Assembly (NCBI GenBank): GCA_041390465.1
Contig: JAWKPW010000007.1
Span: forward strand, 30,655 to 94,654
From: JAABRU01 sp041390465
GTDB lineage: Bacteria; Desulfobacterota; Desulfobacteria; Desulfobacterales; Desulfococcaceae
Direction: 5' to 3'
Length of the DNA: 64,000 nt
This document shows positions 1 through 7,858 of this stretch, piece after piece; position 1 is the stretch's first letter; each line of letters begins with the position of its first letter. The notes below the pieces were generated by a model. That model ran no database searches and was not told the origin of the DNA. It worked only from the letters and a program-made list of their open reading frames with translations. The translations under genes and the position numbers were made by a program.

Positions 1-2
1 CA

Positions 3-620
3 TCGGATCGACTGTATATCAAGCGCATCAAACAGCAGCGCAATGTCGCGGTTCTCCTGCTTACGGATCTGTCCCGATCCACGGCCAACCGGGTTTTCGG
101 CTCCCAGGCCACTGTGATGGATATGGAAAAAGAGGCCATTGTTCTGTTCTGTGAGGCATTGGAAGTGGCCGGAGATGATTTTGCCATCGCGGGATTTTCC
201 GGAACCGGCAGGCTGTCTGTGGATTATTTCCGAATCAAGGATTTTGGGGAACCCGTAAATGACAAGGTGAAAAACCGCATCAACGGCATGTCGCCGCTGC
301 GCAGCACGCGAATGGGCGCGGCCATCCGTCATGCCACCCGGCAGTTGGAGCAGGTTCCTGCAAAGGTGCGGATTCTGATTGTGCTCAGTGACGGATTTCC
401 CAATGACACAGATTACAAACGGGAATACGCGATTGCAGATACCCGGCGGGCTGTTTCCGAAGCACGGGCAAAAAACATCCATGCACGCGCGATCACTGTC
501 AATATTGTGGGAGATGAGCAGTTGGATGAACTCTACGGCAGTTTTCATCACAATGTCATTTCAGACGTGCGGGAACTGCCGGACAAGCTTCTGCGGATTT
601 ACAGCAGCCTGACCCGGTGA
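3..620 (+). CDS. NorD-like VWA domain protein, C-terminal part (5' end outside window)
   Basis: The reading frame is open from base 3 with no start, so this is the C-terminal about 205 residues of a longer protein. A von Willebrand type A domain is visible. The MIDAS motif is complete: DLSRS near the start (DxSxS), a Thr in STRMGAAIRHA, and SDGFPND carrying the second Asp. The last line, ending in HVISDVRELPDKLLRIY-like sequence, matches the C-terminus of NorD / nitric-oxide-reductase activation proteins. In that family the VWA protein works with a MoxR-type AAA ATPase to insert or activate metal centres; the partner would lie upstream, outside the window. The Arg in DLSRS replaces the usual Gly but keeps the metal ligands. 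Family is well supported; the actual client enzyme is unknown. Confidence 0.8.
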   Translation, partial: SDRLYIKRIKQQRNVAVLLLTDLSRSTANRVFGSQATVMDMEKEAIVLFCEALEVAGDDFAIAGFSGTGRLSVDYFRIKDFGEPVNDKVKNRINGMSPLRSTRMGAAIRHATRQLEQVPAKVRILIVLSDGFPNDTDYKREYAIADTRRAVSEARAKNIHARAITVNIVGDEQLDELYGSFHHNVISDVRELPDKLLRIYSSLTR

Positions 621-743
621 GAGGAGGAAGCCGGATGACAGGAAATCTGAAAACCGGCTGTGCATTGACCGCCCTGCAAAACTTTGTATTTGTGTCTTCG
701 CTGCAGAACACGGGGGCATCAGTGCCAAAATCTTTTTCAGATT

Positions 744-1613
744 TCATATGAGAACCGGGCGTTCCTTTGAAACACCGGCTGGATGAGAGATGCTGCGAAG
801 CACAGCCAGTGCGGCCCAGTCTTTTTCCTCTTTCTGCCAGACAGGGGAAAAATCCTGCCGGGTGTAAGCATTGAGCAGGTGTGAAACTTCATCCCCATGA
901 ATGCCGGACAGAAGCAGCGCACAGTTGTGCGCGGCCAGCCGCAGTATCTGTTCGTACAGATGATTAAGGGTGGGAAGCCGCAGATTTGCAATGATCAGAT
1001 CAAATGATCGGGATGAAAGATTTTCCAACGGAGTTTCAGATACTTCCAGACGGTCTTCCAATGCGTTGATCCGCGCATTTTCCCGTGCCTCACTGATGGC
1101 ACAGGGATCAATATCCAGACCGGTTCCCGCATTCATTCCCAGTTTCAGGGCAGCAATGGCAAGCACGCCGGAACCGGTTCCAATATCCAGAACCCGCCCC
1201 TGTCCAAAGTGCAAACGCGTTTGGTTCAGCAGAAAATCAACTCCCCGCAGGCACATTCTTGTGGTCGGGTGATGCCCGTCTCCGAAAGAGGCTCCGTGCA
1301 GCAGCCGCACAGCGCTTATGCCCGGTTCCGGAGTGAAGGGAACCGTTGCGGGAACCAGCACCAGCCGGGGAGAGATCTGCACGGCACGGTTGAAAGAGAT
1401 GTCAATAACCGTGCGTCCATGCCGATCCGCGTAAGCCAGATGCCCGGATGTCACCAGAGAACGGATCAGATCTCCGGCACTTCTTTTCTCCAGACCAAAG
1501 GAGCGGGAAAGCAAGGCGGTCAGTTCGACGGGAGTGAATTTTTCCGCTCTTTTTTCCACCAGTTCAACAACCTGTTGTCCAAGATCCTCTGTCTGTGCGG
1601 ATGTCCGTTTCAA
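744..1613 (-). CDS. PrmA-like ribosomal protein L11 methyltransferase family protein
   Basis: A 289-residue class I SAM-dependent methyltransferase. Motif I is VLDIGTGSGVLAIAALKLG (about residues 142-160), followed by an acidic LDIDP and the substrate-binding IANLRLPTL, which replaces the IANILA/NPP-type motif of PrmA. Spacing and C-terminal pattern (LLLSGI....) match ribosomal L11 lysine methyltransferases, about the usual 290-300 residues. The N-terminal 90 residues look like a small winged-helix-type domain (FTPVELTALLSRSFG...LIRSLVTSGHLAY), unlike the ferredoxin-like substrate domain of true PrmA, so the substrate may not be L11. It converges on the NorD-like gene, with 123 bases between the two stops. 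Confidence 0.7.
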   Translation of the reverse strand: MKRTSAQTEDLGQQVVELVEKRAEKFTPVELTALLSRSFGLEKRSAGDLIRSLVTSGHLAYADRHGRTVIDISFNRAVQISPRLVLVPATVPFTPEPGISAVRLLHGASFGDGHHPTTRMCLRGVDFLLNQTRLHFGQGRVLDIGTGSGVLAIAALKLGMNAGTGLDIDPCAISEARENARINALEDRLEVSETPLENLSSRSFDLIIANLRLPTLNHLYEQILRLAAHNCALLLSGIHGDEVSHLLNAYTRQDFSPVWQKEEKDWAALAVLRSISHPAGVSKERPVLI

Positions 1614-1669
1614 TGCGTTTCTGCCTCAGCGATGTTTATGATTGGAGAGGATTCAATTCACCTGTTCTC

Positions 1670-1774
1670 ATACCAATTCCCCATTGGTTTGATACAGTCA
1701 TATTGACATTTTTCCAAAAATTGTAAACTGTTATACCAGTTCAGATTGTATTATATCAATGGCAAATCGGTATT
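1670..1774. repeat. MITE-like element copy A (TIR ATACCRATTCKCCATTGA family)
   Basis: Left end ATACCAATTCCCCATTGG and right end TATCAATGGCAAATCGGTAT are imperfect inverted repeats, about 105 bp apart. The same termini recur at six other places in the window. The interior has no reading frame. It sits between the PrmA-like gene and the decayed toxin-antitoxin pair; 1775-1873 holds nothing recognisable. Confidence 0.6.
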
Positions 1775-1873
1775 ATAAGAACATTTTCATAAAAAGACTG
1801 TGCAATCCGAAATTTTGCCTGTTTTCTGAGTTTTTCCAATAATGATCTTGACTTCGTTTATCATTTGGTATTT

Positions 1874-2260
1874 TTAGGCCCGAATCAAAAAACCAGGCAC
1901 ACCTGTTTTGTGCAAATTGCAAATTTCTGCCATATTCCGGGCATCCATTTCATCCGGAAGAACCAGATCGGCTTTTTTTCCCATGCGAGCGCGATAGCGG
2001 CCGATTCATCAAGATCCAAATCTTTTTTAAGCAGCCTGGCCAGTTCCGTTTTTCAAACTGACGATTTCAATCCAGCCTGCCTGCATAATTTCATCAGCCC
2101 CGGCCTTGCCTTTGCCATCAACAGTCAGTTCCTGCCAGACTTCTTCAGGAACAGTAATTCCGGCAAACAATTTCTGCAGGAGATTCAGTTGTCCTGCAAC
2201 TTCCAGATTCACCAGCTTCATCAGAGGTGAGGAATTGCTGATGAGCAGTTTATTCTTCAT
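1874..2260 (-). pseudogene. DUF3368 PIN-like toxin, two frameshifts
   Basis: The first part reads MKNKLLISNSSPLMKLVNL...ITVPEEVWQEL, the N-terminus of DUF3368 proteins (predicted PIN-like nucleases, toxins of UPF0175/DUF3368 pairs), with the conserved early S/D-containing strand. After GTGQ the frame stops, but a shifted frame continues LLKKDLDLDESAAIALAWEK, and a further shift at a run of seven A restores ADLVLPDEMDARNMAEIC to the stop at 1874. These are the expected acidic ESxAI and DD-like motifs of the family. The start ATG (2260) lies inside the end of the upstream antitoxin frame. At least two single-base shifts are needed; both could be real decay or read errors at homopolymers. Confidence 0.65.
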
Positions 2261-2506
2261 ATGCAAATTTTATATCCTCTTCCAAATTTTCCCGTGTGCA
2301 GTGTCTCGGAATTTTCCTGTCGTCCAGTTTTTCGGCAAAGCCCCATTTGGAAAGATGCGCCAGTTCCCTTGCCTTGGCGAATGAAAGAAATCTCTGCTGA
2401 TACAGATGAATGGCAAGTTCTTCTGTGAGTTTCTTTTTTACCAGTTCAACAGGTATTCTCAGGGAAAGTACAATTTTTTTGGAATTTCAATCTGAACAGT
2501 TTTCAT
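2250..2506 (-). pseudogene. UPF0175 antitoxin, frameshifted near its start
   Basis: From ATG 2506 the frame reads MKTVQIEIPKKLYFP then stops. A one-base shift at the run of seven A gives VLSLRIPVELVKKKL, then LAIHLYQQRFLSFAKARELA, then SKWGFAEKLDDRKIP and an acidic tail ending at 2250. This is the UPF0175 pattern (ribbon-helix-helix-like antitoxin, LYxxxxxSxxKAxELAxxSxWxF). It overlaps the DUF3368 toxin start, as is usual for this type II toxin-antitoxin pair. An AAGGAGATACGG-like ribosome site lies just before the ATG. If the shift is real the antitoxin is lost, which would be tolerated only because the toxin is broken as well. Confidence 0.65.
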
Positions 2507-2713
2507 AACCCGTATCTCCTTTCCCGGCAGAGGATCAAATATGAAAAATGTTTCAGAGGGAAGGAGCTTCTGAATGATGCAATAATACGATATTTTCCGG
2601 AAAATGAAAACAGATTTTGCAAAAACAGCTTTTGCTCCGAAAAAAACTTGATTTGATACCTGTCTGCTTATATAGTAAATGTTTGACAACAATTTGCAGA
2701 CAGGTGAATCAGG

Positions 2714-3403
2714 ATGAAACTCACAATTGATGAAGTGGCCCAATATCTGGATTTGCCTGCCGGAACCCTGAAACGCTGGGTGCGGCAGGGCAGAATTCCC
2801 ATACAGAAAAGCGGGGACGGCTATGTTTTCAAAAAGTCGGTTCTGGAGAAATGGGCAGAAAGCCATAACCTTCTGTTTTCCGATTCGGAAAAGAATTCCG
2901 TTTCTGCTGCCCAGCCGGAACAGGAAAATCTGCTGCCTGTGATGCGCCGGGGAGACATTTTTTATGATCTGGCAGGCCATGATACGGAAACAGTGCTGCA
3001 ATCCGCTGTTGACAGAATGGATCATCTCACAGAAGCGGAAAGAACGGAACTTTGCCTGCATCTGCTGGACAGAGAGCGCCTTACCTCCACAGGCATCGGG
3101 AAGGGAATTGCCATTCCCCATCCCCGGACGCCCATGCCGGAAATCATCGGCCGTCCCCTGATTTTCACCTGTTTTCCTGAACATCCCGTGGCATTCAATG
3201 CAGTGGACAGAAAAGCGGTTTTTGTTCTCTTCATTCTGCTCAGTCCCAGTTCCAGATGCCATCTGCACCTGCTTTCCCGCCTGTCTTTCTGTCTGCGGGA
3301 GGATTCTTTTGTGCAGTTTCTGAGAACAAAACCCCAGGCAGAGGAAATTTATGCCAGGATAGCGGATGCCGAAGCCCGTCTGGATCAGAAGGAGAGCTTT
3401 TAG
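2714..3403 (+). CDS. HTH (excisionase/MerR-like) - PTS EIIA fusion protein
   Basis: 229 residues in two parts. Residues 1-50 (MKLTIDEVAQYLDLPAGTLK...) form an excisionase-type winged helix with the usual VAxYLxxPxxTLxRWVRQGRIP pattern. Residues about 78-225 form a PTS EIIA domain of the fructose/nitrogen type; the phosphoacceptor is His136 in GIAIPHPR. Such proteins usually take phosphate from HPr-type carriers and act in regulation, not sugar uptake. No EIIB/EIIC is in sight. Its stop is followed at once by the TTG start of the ClC channel gene, and the SD for that gene (AAGGAGAG) lies inside this gene, so they are surely co-transcribed. A role in controlling chloride/proton transport by phosphorylation state is inference. 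Confidence 0.85.
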   Translation: MKLTIDEVAQYLDLPAGTLKRWVRQGRIPIQKSGDGYVFKKSVLEKWAESHNLLFSDSEKNSVSAAQPEQENLLPVMRRGDIFYDLAGHDTETVLQSAVDRMDHLTEAERTELCLHLLDRERLTSTGIGKGIAIPHPRTPMPEIIGRPLIFTCFPEHPVAFNAVDRKAVFVLFILLSPSSRCHLHLLSRLSFCLREDSFVQFLRTKPQAEEIYARIADAEARLDQKESF

Positions 3404-5137
3404 TTGCTGGAAAAAATGGAACTGAAGATGCGCGGACTGCCTCCGATTTGGAACATATTCCGTTCAGATGATCGGCTCCTGCTGATTCTGACAGGAATTG
3501 TTGTGGGAACCTGCAGCGGACTGGCAGCACTTGCCCTGAGCAAATCTCTGGAAACCCTGCTGGAATTCAGCCACCGGCATCATGGGCTTTGGTGGGCGTT
3601 CGTTCTTCCGGGAATTGGCGCTGCGCTTTCCTCCCTGTTTCTGAACAAAGTCGTCAATGAAGGCGCGGGACACGGGGTTCCGGAAGTGATTTACAGTGTT
3701 TCCCGCTATGGCGGTCTGCTGCGTTTCCGTTCTGCTTATTCCCGGCTGATTTCCAGTTGTCTGACCATTGGCAGCGGCGGTTCCGCAGGCCCGGAATCCC
3801 CGGTTGTCATGAGCGGAGCCGCCATCGGCTCGAATATGGCAAGACTTTTTTCCCTTAATGACCGCCAGAGGATTACCCTTGTGGGATGCGGTACGGCCGG
3901 AGCCATAGCCGCCATTTTCAATGCGCCCATTTCAGGCATGGTGTTCACCATTGAGGTGATTCTGGGGGAATGGACCAGTCTGAACATTGTTCCCATTGCG
4001 GTTGCTTCGGTCGCGGGGGCACAGGTTTTCCGGCTTCTGGCGGGAAATCATATTGTATTTCACCACTCCGGCTTTGTCATCGGACTGCCGGATGTTCTGG
4101 CCGCAGCCGGGCTGGCGGTTGTGACTGCTCTGGTTTCGGTCCTGCTGACCCGCACCATGCGAACCATGCCCAAAATTGCCCGGAAAATGCAGGCTCCCCA
4201 ATGGATGCGGGCATTCACAGGCGGATGCGCGGTGGGGCTGATGGGCATATTTCTGCCGGTGGTGCTGGGTGAGGGATACCATTTTATTCAGCAGATGATT
4301 GACGGCGTGTTTCTTCCCGGTCTTGCCATTGCAGCGGTTGCAACTTTGGCAAAAATCCTGGCCACTGCCTTTACGCTGGGCTGGGGCGGGTCCGGAGGAA
4401 TCTTTGCCCCAAGCTTGGCTGTCGGAAGTCTTGCGGGTCTGACCTATCACCGGTTTCTCACACTTTTATGGCCTTCGGCGCCCTGGATCAGTGAGGGATG
4501 TTTTGCTTTGCTGGGAATGGCCGGTGTTATCGGCGGCATGCTGCAGGCTCCCCTGACCGGCATCTTTCTGGTGGTTGAAATTACAGGCGGTTATGATGTG
4601 ATTCTGCCTCTGATTGTGGTTTCCGCGCTGTCCTCAACTGTCTGTCATTTTATTGAACCGGCCTCTTTTTATTTCAGGGAACTGGTGGAAAAAGGCCAAC
4701 TGCTGCGGCCCGGAACCGATGCGCGGGTTCTGTCTGATCTGAGTGTGCGGGAGCTGCTGGAGAAAGACTGCATCTGCGTCCATCCCGATACTCTTCTGCG
4801 GGATTTTATCCCTGTGGTGCGCAGATCCCGGAGAAATTATTTTCCGGTTGAGGACAGAAACAGCGGCAGATTTCTGGGCATGATTCATCTGGACAGCATC
4901 CGTCCCTATCTTTTCAATACAGCCATGTATGATGCTGTTATTCTCGAGCAGATCATGGACACAGATGTGGATACGATCCATCCGGATGATGATCTGTCTG
5001 AAGTGCTGCGCACAATGGATGAAAGAAAACTCTTCAGCATGCCCGCAGTTTCCAATAAGCGTTTCAGAGGAATGATTTCAAAAGCCACCCTTTTGGATCA
5101 GTACCGGAAGGAACTCCGGGTGCAGACCAGTCTGTAA
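3404..5137 (+). CDS. ClC family chloride channel/antiporter with C-terminal CBS pair
   Basis: 577 residues with about ten hydrophobic segments followed by a cytoplasmic CBS pair (about 440-577). The ClC selectivity-filter motifs are present in variant form: GSGGSAGPESPVVMSGAAIG (usually GSGIP/GREGP), and GWGGSGGIFAPSLAVG (GxFxP). The position equal to the gating glutamate is in GPESP rather than GREGP, so whether it is channel or antiporter is unclear. The TTG at 3404 has a good SD (AAGGAGAG, nine bases upstream); the alternative ATG at 3416 is spaced worse. It is coupled to the HTH-EIIA gene upstream and followed 24 bases later by a Usp-like gene, a plausible three-gene unit. Confidence 0.9.
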   Translation: MLEKMELKMRGLPPIWNIFRSDDRLLLILTGIVVGTCSGLAALALSKSLETLLEFSHRHHGLWWAFVLPGIGAALSSLFLNKVVNEGAGHGVPEVIYSVSRYGGLLRFRSAYSRLISSCLTIGSGGSAGPESPVVMSGAAIGSNMARLFSLNDRQRITLVGCGTAGAIAAIFNAPISGMVFTIEVILGEWTSLNIVPIAVASVAGAQVFRLLAGNHIVFHHSGFVIGLPDVLAAAGLAVVTALVSVLLTRTMRTMPKIARKMQAPQWMRAFTGGCAVGLMGIFLPVVLGEGYHFIQQMIDGVFLPGLAIAAVATLAKILATAFTLGWGGSGGIFAPSLAVGSLAGLTYHRFLTLLWPSAPWISEGCFALLGMAGVIGGMLQAPLTGIFLVVEITGGYDVILPLIVVSALSSTVCHFIEPASFYFRELVEKGQLLRPGTDARVLSDLSVRELLEKDCICVHPDTLLRDFIPVVRRSRRNYFPVEDRNSGRFLGMIHLDSIRPYLFNTAMYDAVILEQIMDTDVDTIHPDDDLSEVLRTMDERKLFSMPAVSNKRFRGMISKATLLDQYRKELRVQTSL

Positions 5138-5161
5138 AAAAGGAATTGAGGAGAAAATCAG

Positions 5162-5989
5162 ATGGAAGCCGGACTGCTTCATATCTTCAAAAATACCCCC
5201 GCAGGAAGGGAAAGTTTTCTTCAGTCTTTGTATTTCTGCCGGAAAACCGGGGCGTCACCCATTGTATATCTTCCTGAATTTAACAAATTTCTTATGTATT
5301 TTGAAGATGAGGTCATGCAGGTGAATCTGGATGATTCCTGGCTCCTGGCACGGGAAACTGCCAGAAAACATGCCGGGGATCTGCTGAAAAAAAGCGGTTT
5401 TGAACCGGATTTTCTGATTCCCAAAAATTTTACATCCGCTACGCTGCCGGATATTCCCACCCACTTTGATTTTATGACCTGTCCCTGGAATCTCAGAGAA
5501 ATTTTCTCTTCAGTCACCCGGAGACATGCGGCTCTCCGGATAAGACGCATGGTCAATGCCGCATATTTTCCCCTGCTGCTGTGCAGTCCGGCATACAAAG
5601 AATGGAACAGCATCACGGTTTTTTTCAATGGATCAATCCATTGTGTCAATGCCCTGAAACTGGGGATTCACATACAAAAATATACCGGAGTGCAGATGGA
5701 CATCTTCACACAGGCCGGCGGAAAAGCCCTTTTGGCATATGAAGAAGTTCTCAGAAAGGCAAAACTGGAGACAGAAACAAAACAGGCTGCTGGCAGGTGG
5801 CAGTTTTTTGAAAGCGGTTTGCTGGAAGAAAATCTGTATGAAATTCCTCATGATGCGCTCGTAATACTGGGAGGCTCCGGCAACAGTCTGATCCATGATA
5901 TGATATGCGGCAGTTTTCCGGAAAAACTGCAGATTCTGATTGCCAATCCCATGCTCATTGCCGGGCCGAAATACGCTGTTTCTGAATAG
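5162..5989 (+). CDS. universal-stress-protein-like protein
   Basis: 275 residues, no signal peptide or membrane segment. The C-terminal part shows the Usp-like pattern of a strand, GGSGNSLIHDMICGS, then a strand LQILIANPMLI; Usp domains end with G-x2-G-x9-G(S/T). The first half (ASPIVYLPEFNKFLM...) may be a second, diverged Usp unit. A strong SD (GAGGAGA) precedes ATG 5162, 24 bases after the ClC stop, so it is likely in the same operon. Usp proteins next to ion transporters often bind nucleotides and modulate them; here that is inference. Identification is tentative because sequence similarity is weak. Confidence 0.5.
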   Translation: MEAGLLHIFKNTPAGRESFLQSLYFCRKTGASPIVYLPEFNKFLMYFEDEVMQVNLDDSWLLARETARKHAGDLLKKSGFEPDFLIPKNFTSATLPDIPTHFDFMTCPWNLREIFSSVTRRHAALRIRRMVNAAYFPLLLCSPAYKEWNSITVFFNGSIHCVNALKLGIHIQKYTGVQMDIFTQAGGKALLAYEEVLRKAKLETETKQAAGRWQFFESGLLEENLYEIPHDALVILGGSGNSLIHDMICGSFPEKLQILIANPMLIAGPKYAVSE

Positions 5990-6000
5990 CAATAGCAGAA

Positions 6001-6993
6001 ATGACAGAAAGAAAGAAAACTCTGGTATTTCATCAGGGGGCGCTGGGGGATTTGATCCTCACCTTTCCGGCACTGCGCGAGCTGCGGAAAGGCTGCACAG
6101 TTGCAGACGGCATCTGTCAGGGAAAACTTGGCAGGCTGGCATGTGATCTGCATATTTTTGACAGATTTTTTCCTCTGGAATCCGCAGGCTTTGCTTCGCT
6201 CTGGTCAGATTCATCCCCTGCGGAACCGCGTGTTCTCCATCTCCTGGATTCATATGACCAAATCCTGATTTTTTCTTTTTCCCGGAACTTGGAAGACAAC
6301 ATAAAAAAAATGTCAAAAATCCCTGTGTTCCGGGTTCCGCCCCGCCCTCCTGTGCATCAGGGAATCCATGTGACCCATTTCATTTGGGACCAGCTTGCTT
6401 TGCAGGGTGTGCTTCCGCCAAACAGGGCTCTGCCTGAGGAGAAAAAATACAAGTGTCCGACTGGCTCCCAAAAAATTCTGATCCATCCCGGTTCCGGCAG
6501 TCCAAGAAAAAACTGGCCCCTGAACCATTTTATCCAAGTTTATGACATCCTGAAATCTGAGGGAATTGAAGCTGAATTTATTCTCGGTCCGGCAGAGGAA
6601 TTTATGGCAGAGGACATGCAGGGGCTTTTGGTTCACTGCACCCCAGCCCTGTCTGAGATTGCGGAAATTATGAAAAATGCCTCAGCCTATTTGGGAAATG
6701 ATTCCGGACTCACGCATCTTGCAGCTTTTCTGGGACTGCCAGTGACAGCCATTTTCGGACCTTCTGACCCCCGGCGCTGGAAGCCTTTGGGAAATGTGAG
6801 AATTCTCCGCCCCTCTGATTTGAAATGCCCTCCCTGCTTTGAAACAGAAAGAGAAAACTGTGCGGATTCTGCCTGCCTGAACCGCATATCTGCGGATATG
6901 GCAGTCTGTACGATAAAAGAAATGCTGATCGGAAACTCTTTCCTGGATAGTGGGTCAAACCGGCTGACAATGTCATCCCTTCCGGGATTCTGA
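6001..6993 (+). CDS. glycosyltransferase family 9 (heptosyltransferase-like), C-terminus altered by a repeat element
   Basis: 330 residues. GT9 hallmarks: N-terminal HQGALGDLILTFPALRELR, nucleotide-sugar side HPGSGSPRKNWPLNHF, and GNDSGLTHLAAFLGLPVTAI followed by FGPSDPRRW. It should transfer a heptose or related sugar onto lipopolysaccharide core at the inner face of the inner membrane. Only 11 bases separate it from the Usp-like gene. The last about 15 residues (DSGSNRLTMSSLPGF) are encoded by the left end of the dispersed element at 6945-7089, so the original C-terminus has probably been replaced at about MLIGNSF. This lies after the catalytic fold, so activity may be kept. Confidence 0.85.
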   Translation: MTERKKTLVFHQGALGDLILTFPALRELRKGCTVADGICQGKLGRLACDLHIFDRFFPLESAGFASLWSDSSPAEPRVLHLLDSYDQILIFSFSRNLEDNIKKMSKIPVFRVPPRPPVHQGIHVTHFIWDQLALQGVLPPNRALPEEKKYKCPTGSQKILIHPGSGSPRKNWPLNHFIQVYDILKSEGIEAEFILGPAEEFMAEDMQGLLVHCTPALSEIAEIMKNASAYLGNDSGLTHLAAFLGLPVTAIFGPSDPRRWKPLGNVRILRPSDLKCPPCFETERENCADSACLNRISADMAVCTIKEMLIGNSFLDSGSNRLTMSSLPGF

Positions 6994-7089
6994 TCTGTTT
7001 TTTGCATTTTTTGCTGTAAAAATTTCAATCCTTTCGGATTTTTGCAGCCCCGGTGACAGGATCAGATCAGCGGATTTGATCCACGATCC
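6945..7089. repeat. dispersed element with TIR GGATAGTGGGTCAAA, copy 1
   Basis: Left end GGATAGTGGGTCAAA (6945-6959) and right end TTTGATCCACGATCC (7075-7089) are near-perfect inverted repeats. The 145 bp body contains AATGTCATCCCTTCCGGGAT and CAATCCTTTCGGATTTTT, both found in reverse orientation in a second copy at 33154-33301. Its left end supplies the final codons and stop of the GT9 gene. Confidence 0.7.
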
Positions 7090-7410
7090 TTTCCTGATCA
7101 TATGAAATCTGAAATCCAACCGGGCATTAAACCTTCGTGAAGCTTTGTGTCTTTGCGCCTGCGTGGCAGAAAAACCGGAATTTTTCTGCTGAAATTTTTT
7201 GAGATTTCACATAGGAATCATCACACTGGCGAGAATATCTGAAAAGAGAAACAGGAAGATTTTGTTCGTTTGAAGAATCGCGCTGTTCCCTGCGGAACCC
7301 GGAAATTGCAGAGAAATGCAAACTTTCTGACTGGCCTGATTTAAGGTGATTTCTGAAAATAAATGTACTGCCTGACCAATTTAGTTTTTACAGGATGAAA
7401 CAGGGAATGA

Positions 7411-7442
7411 AAAAACTGAATTTTTGAAAAAATTCAGTTTTT
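7411..7442. terminator. A/T-rich hairpin, possible bidirectional terminator
   Basis: AAAAACTGAATTTTT pairs with AAAAATTCAGTTTTT across a loop of one or two bases, leaving T runs on both strands. It lies in the 690-base gene-free stretch after the GT9 gene. The half-element GGTGATTTCTGAAAATAAATGT (7346-7367) just before it belongs to the TTTGACAAC element family. Confidence 0.4.
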
Positions 7443-7485
7443 GATTCTGTAAAATTCAACATGTTTATGCAGTACCGGATTTGAA

Positions 7486-7551
7486 GGAGTCACAAACTGA
7501 AAGTTTGTGACCGGGCTGTCAGACACGGCCGGACTTTCAGTCCGGCACTCC
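7486..7551. repeat. GGAGTCACAAACTGAAAGTTTG hairpin element, copy 1
   Basis: Begins GGAGTCACAAACTGAAAGTT and ends GGACTTTCAGTCCGGCACTCC; the ends pair and each half is itself palindromic. Related copies lie at 14206-14276, 27426-27492 and 58474-58518. Non-coding; function unknown. Confidence 0.5.
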
Positions 7552-7681
7552 TCTGTACATTTTTTTCATAAAACCGCCTAAGTATCCGGAAATTCAGACA
7601 AACAAAATCAAACACAGCCAAGTTCAGGCAAATCTTTTTGCAGAAAACAAAATCTGAAAACCATTTCTTTGCTTCCCGCAC

Positions 7682-7858
7682 TTATTTCCCAAATTTTTTC
7701 TTGACTTCCGCAACCCCTATCAGTCCGAAACCCAGGATCAGCATGGAAGCAGATTCTGTCACCGTAAATGTCTCTGCGGGATTTGGCAGGGCTCCGGCAA
7801 TTCCGGAAAGCAGAATAACAATGACAACTGTATAGATAACTGACAATATTTTTTTCAT
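7682..7858 (-). CDS. small exported protein with PEP-CTERM-like sorting tail
   Basis: 58 residues from ATG 7858, with AAAGGAAAAAGCC just upstream as SD. Residues 1-24 (MKKILSVIYTVVIVILLSGI) are a signal peptide. Residues about 34-58 read TESASMLILGFGLIGVAEVK then a basic end, which is the architecture of a PEP-CTERM anchor: short motif, hydrophobic helix of LLGFGLxGxA type, Lys/Arg tail. The canonical Pro-Glu-Pro is replaced by Thr-Glu-Ser. Almost nothing lies between signal and anchor, so the mature peptide would be only about ten residues. In the family, exosortase cleaves at the motif and the protein goes to the surface or exopolysaccharide; no exosortase gene is in the window. Confidence 0.6.
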   Translation of the reverse strand: MKKILSVIYTVVIVILLSGIAGALPNPAETFTVTESASMLILGFGLIGVAEVKKKFGK

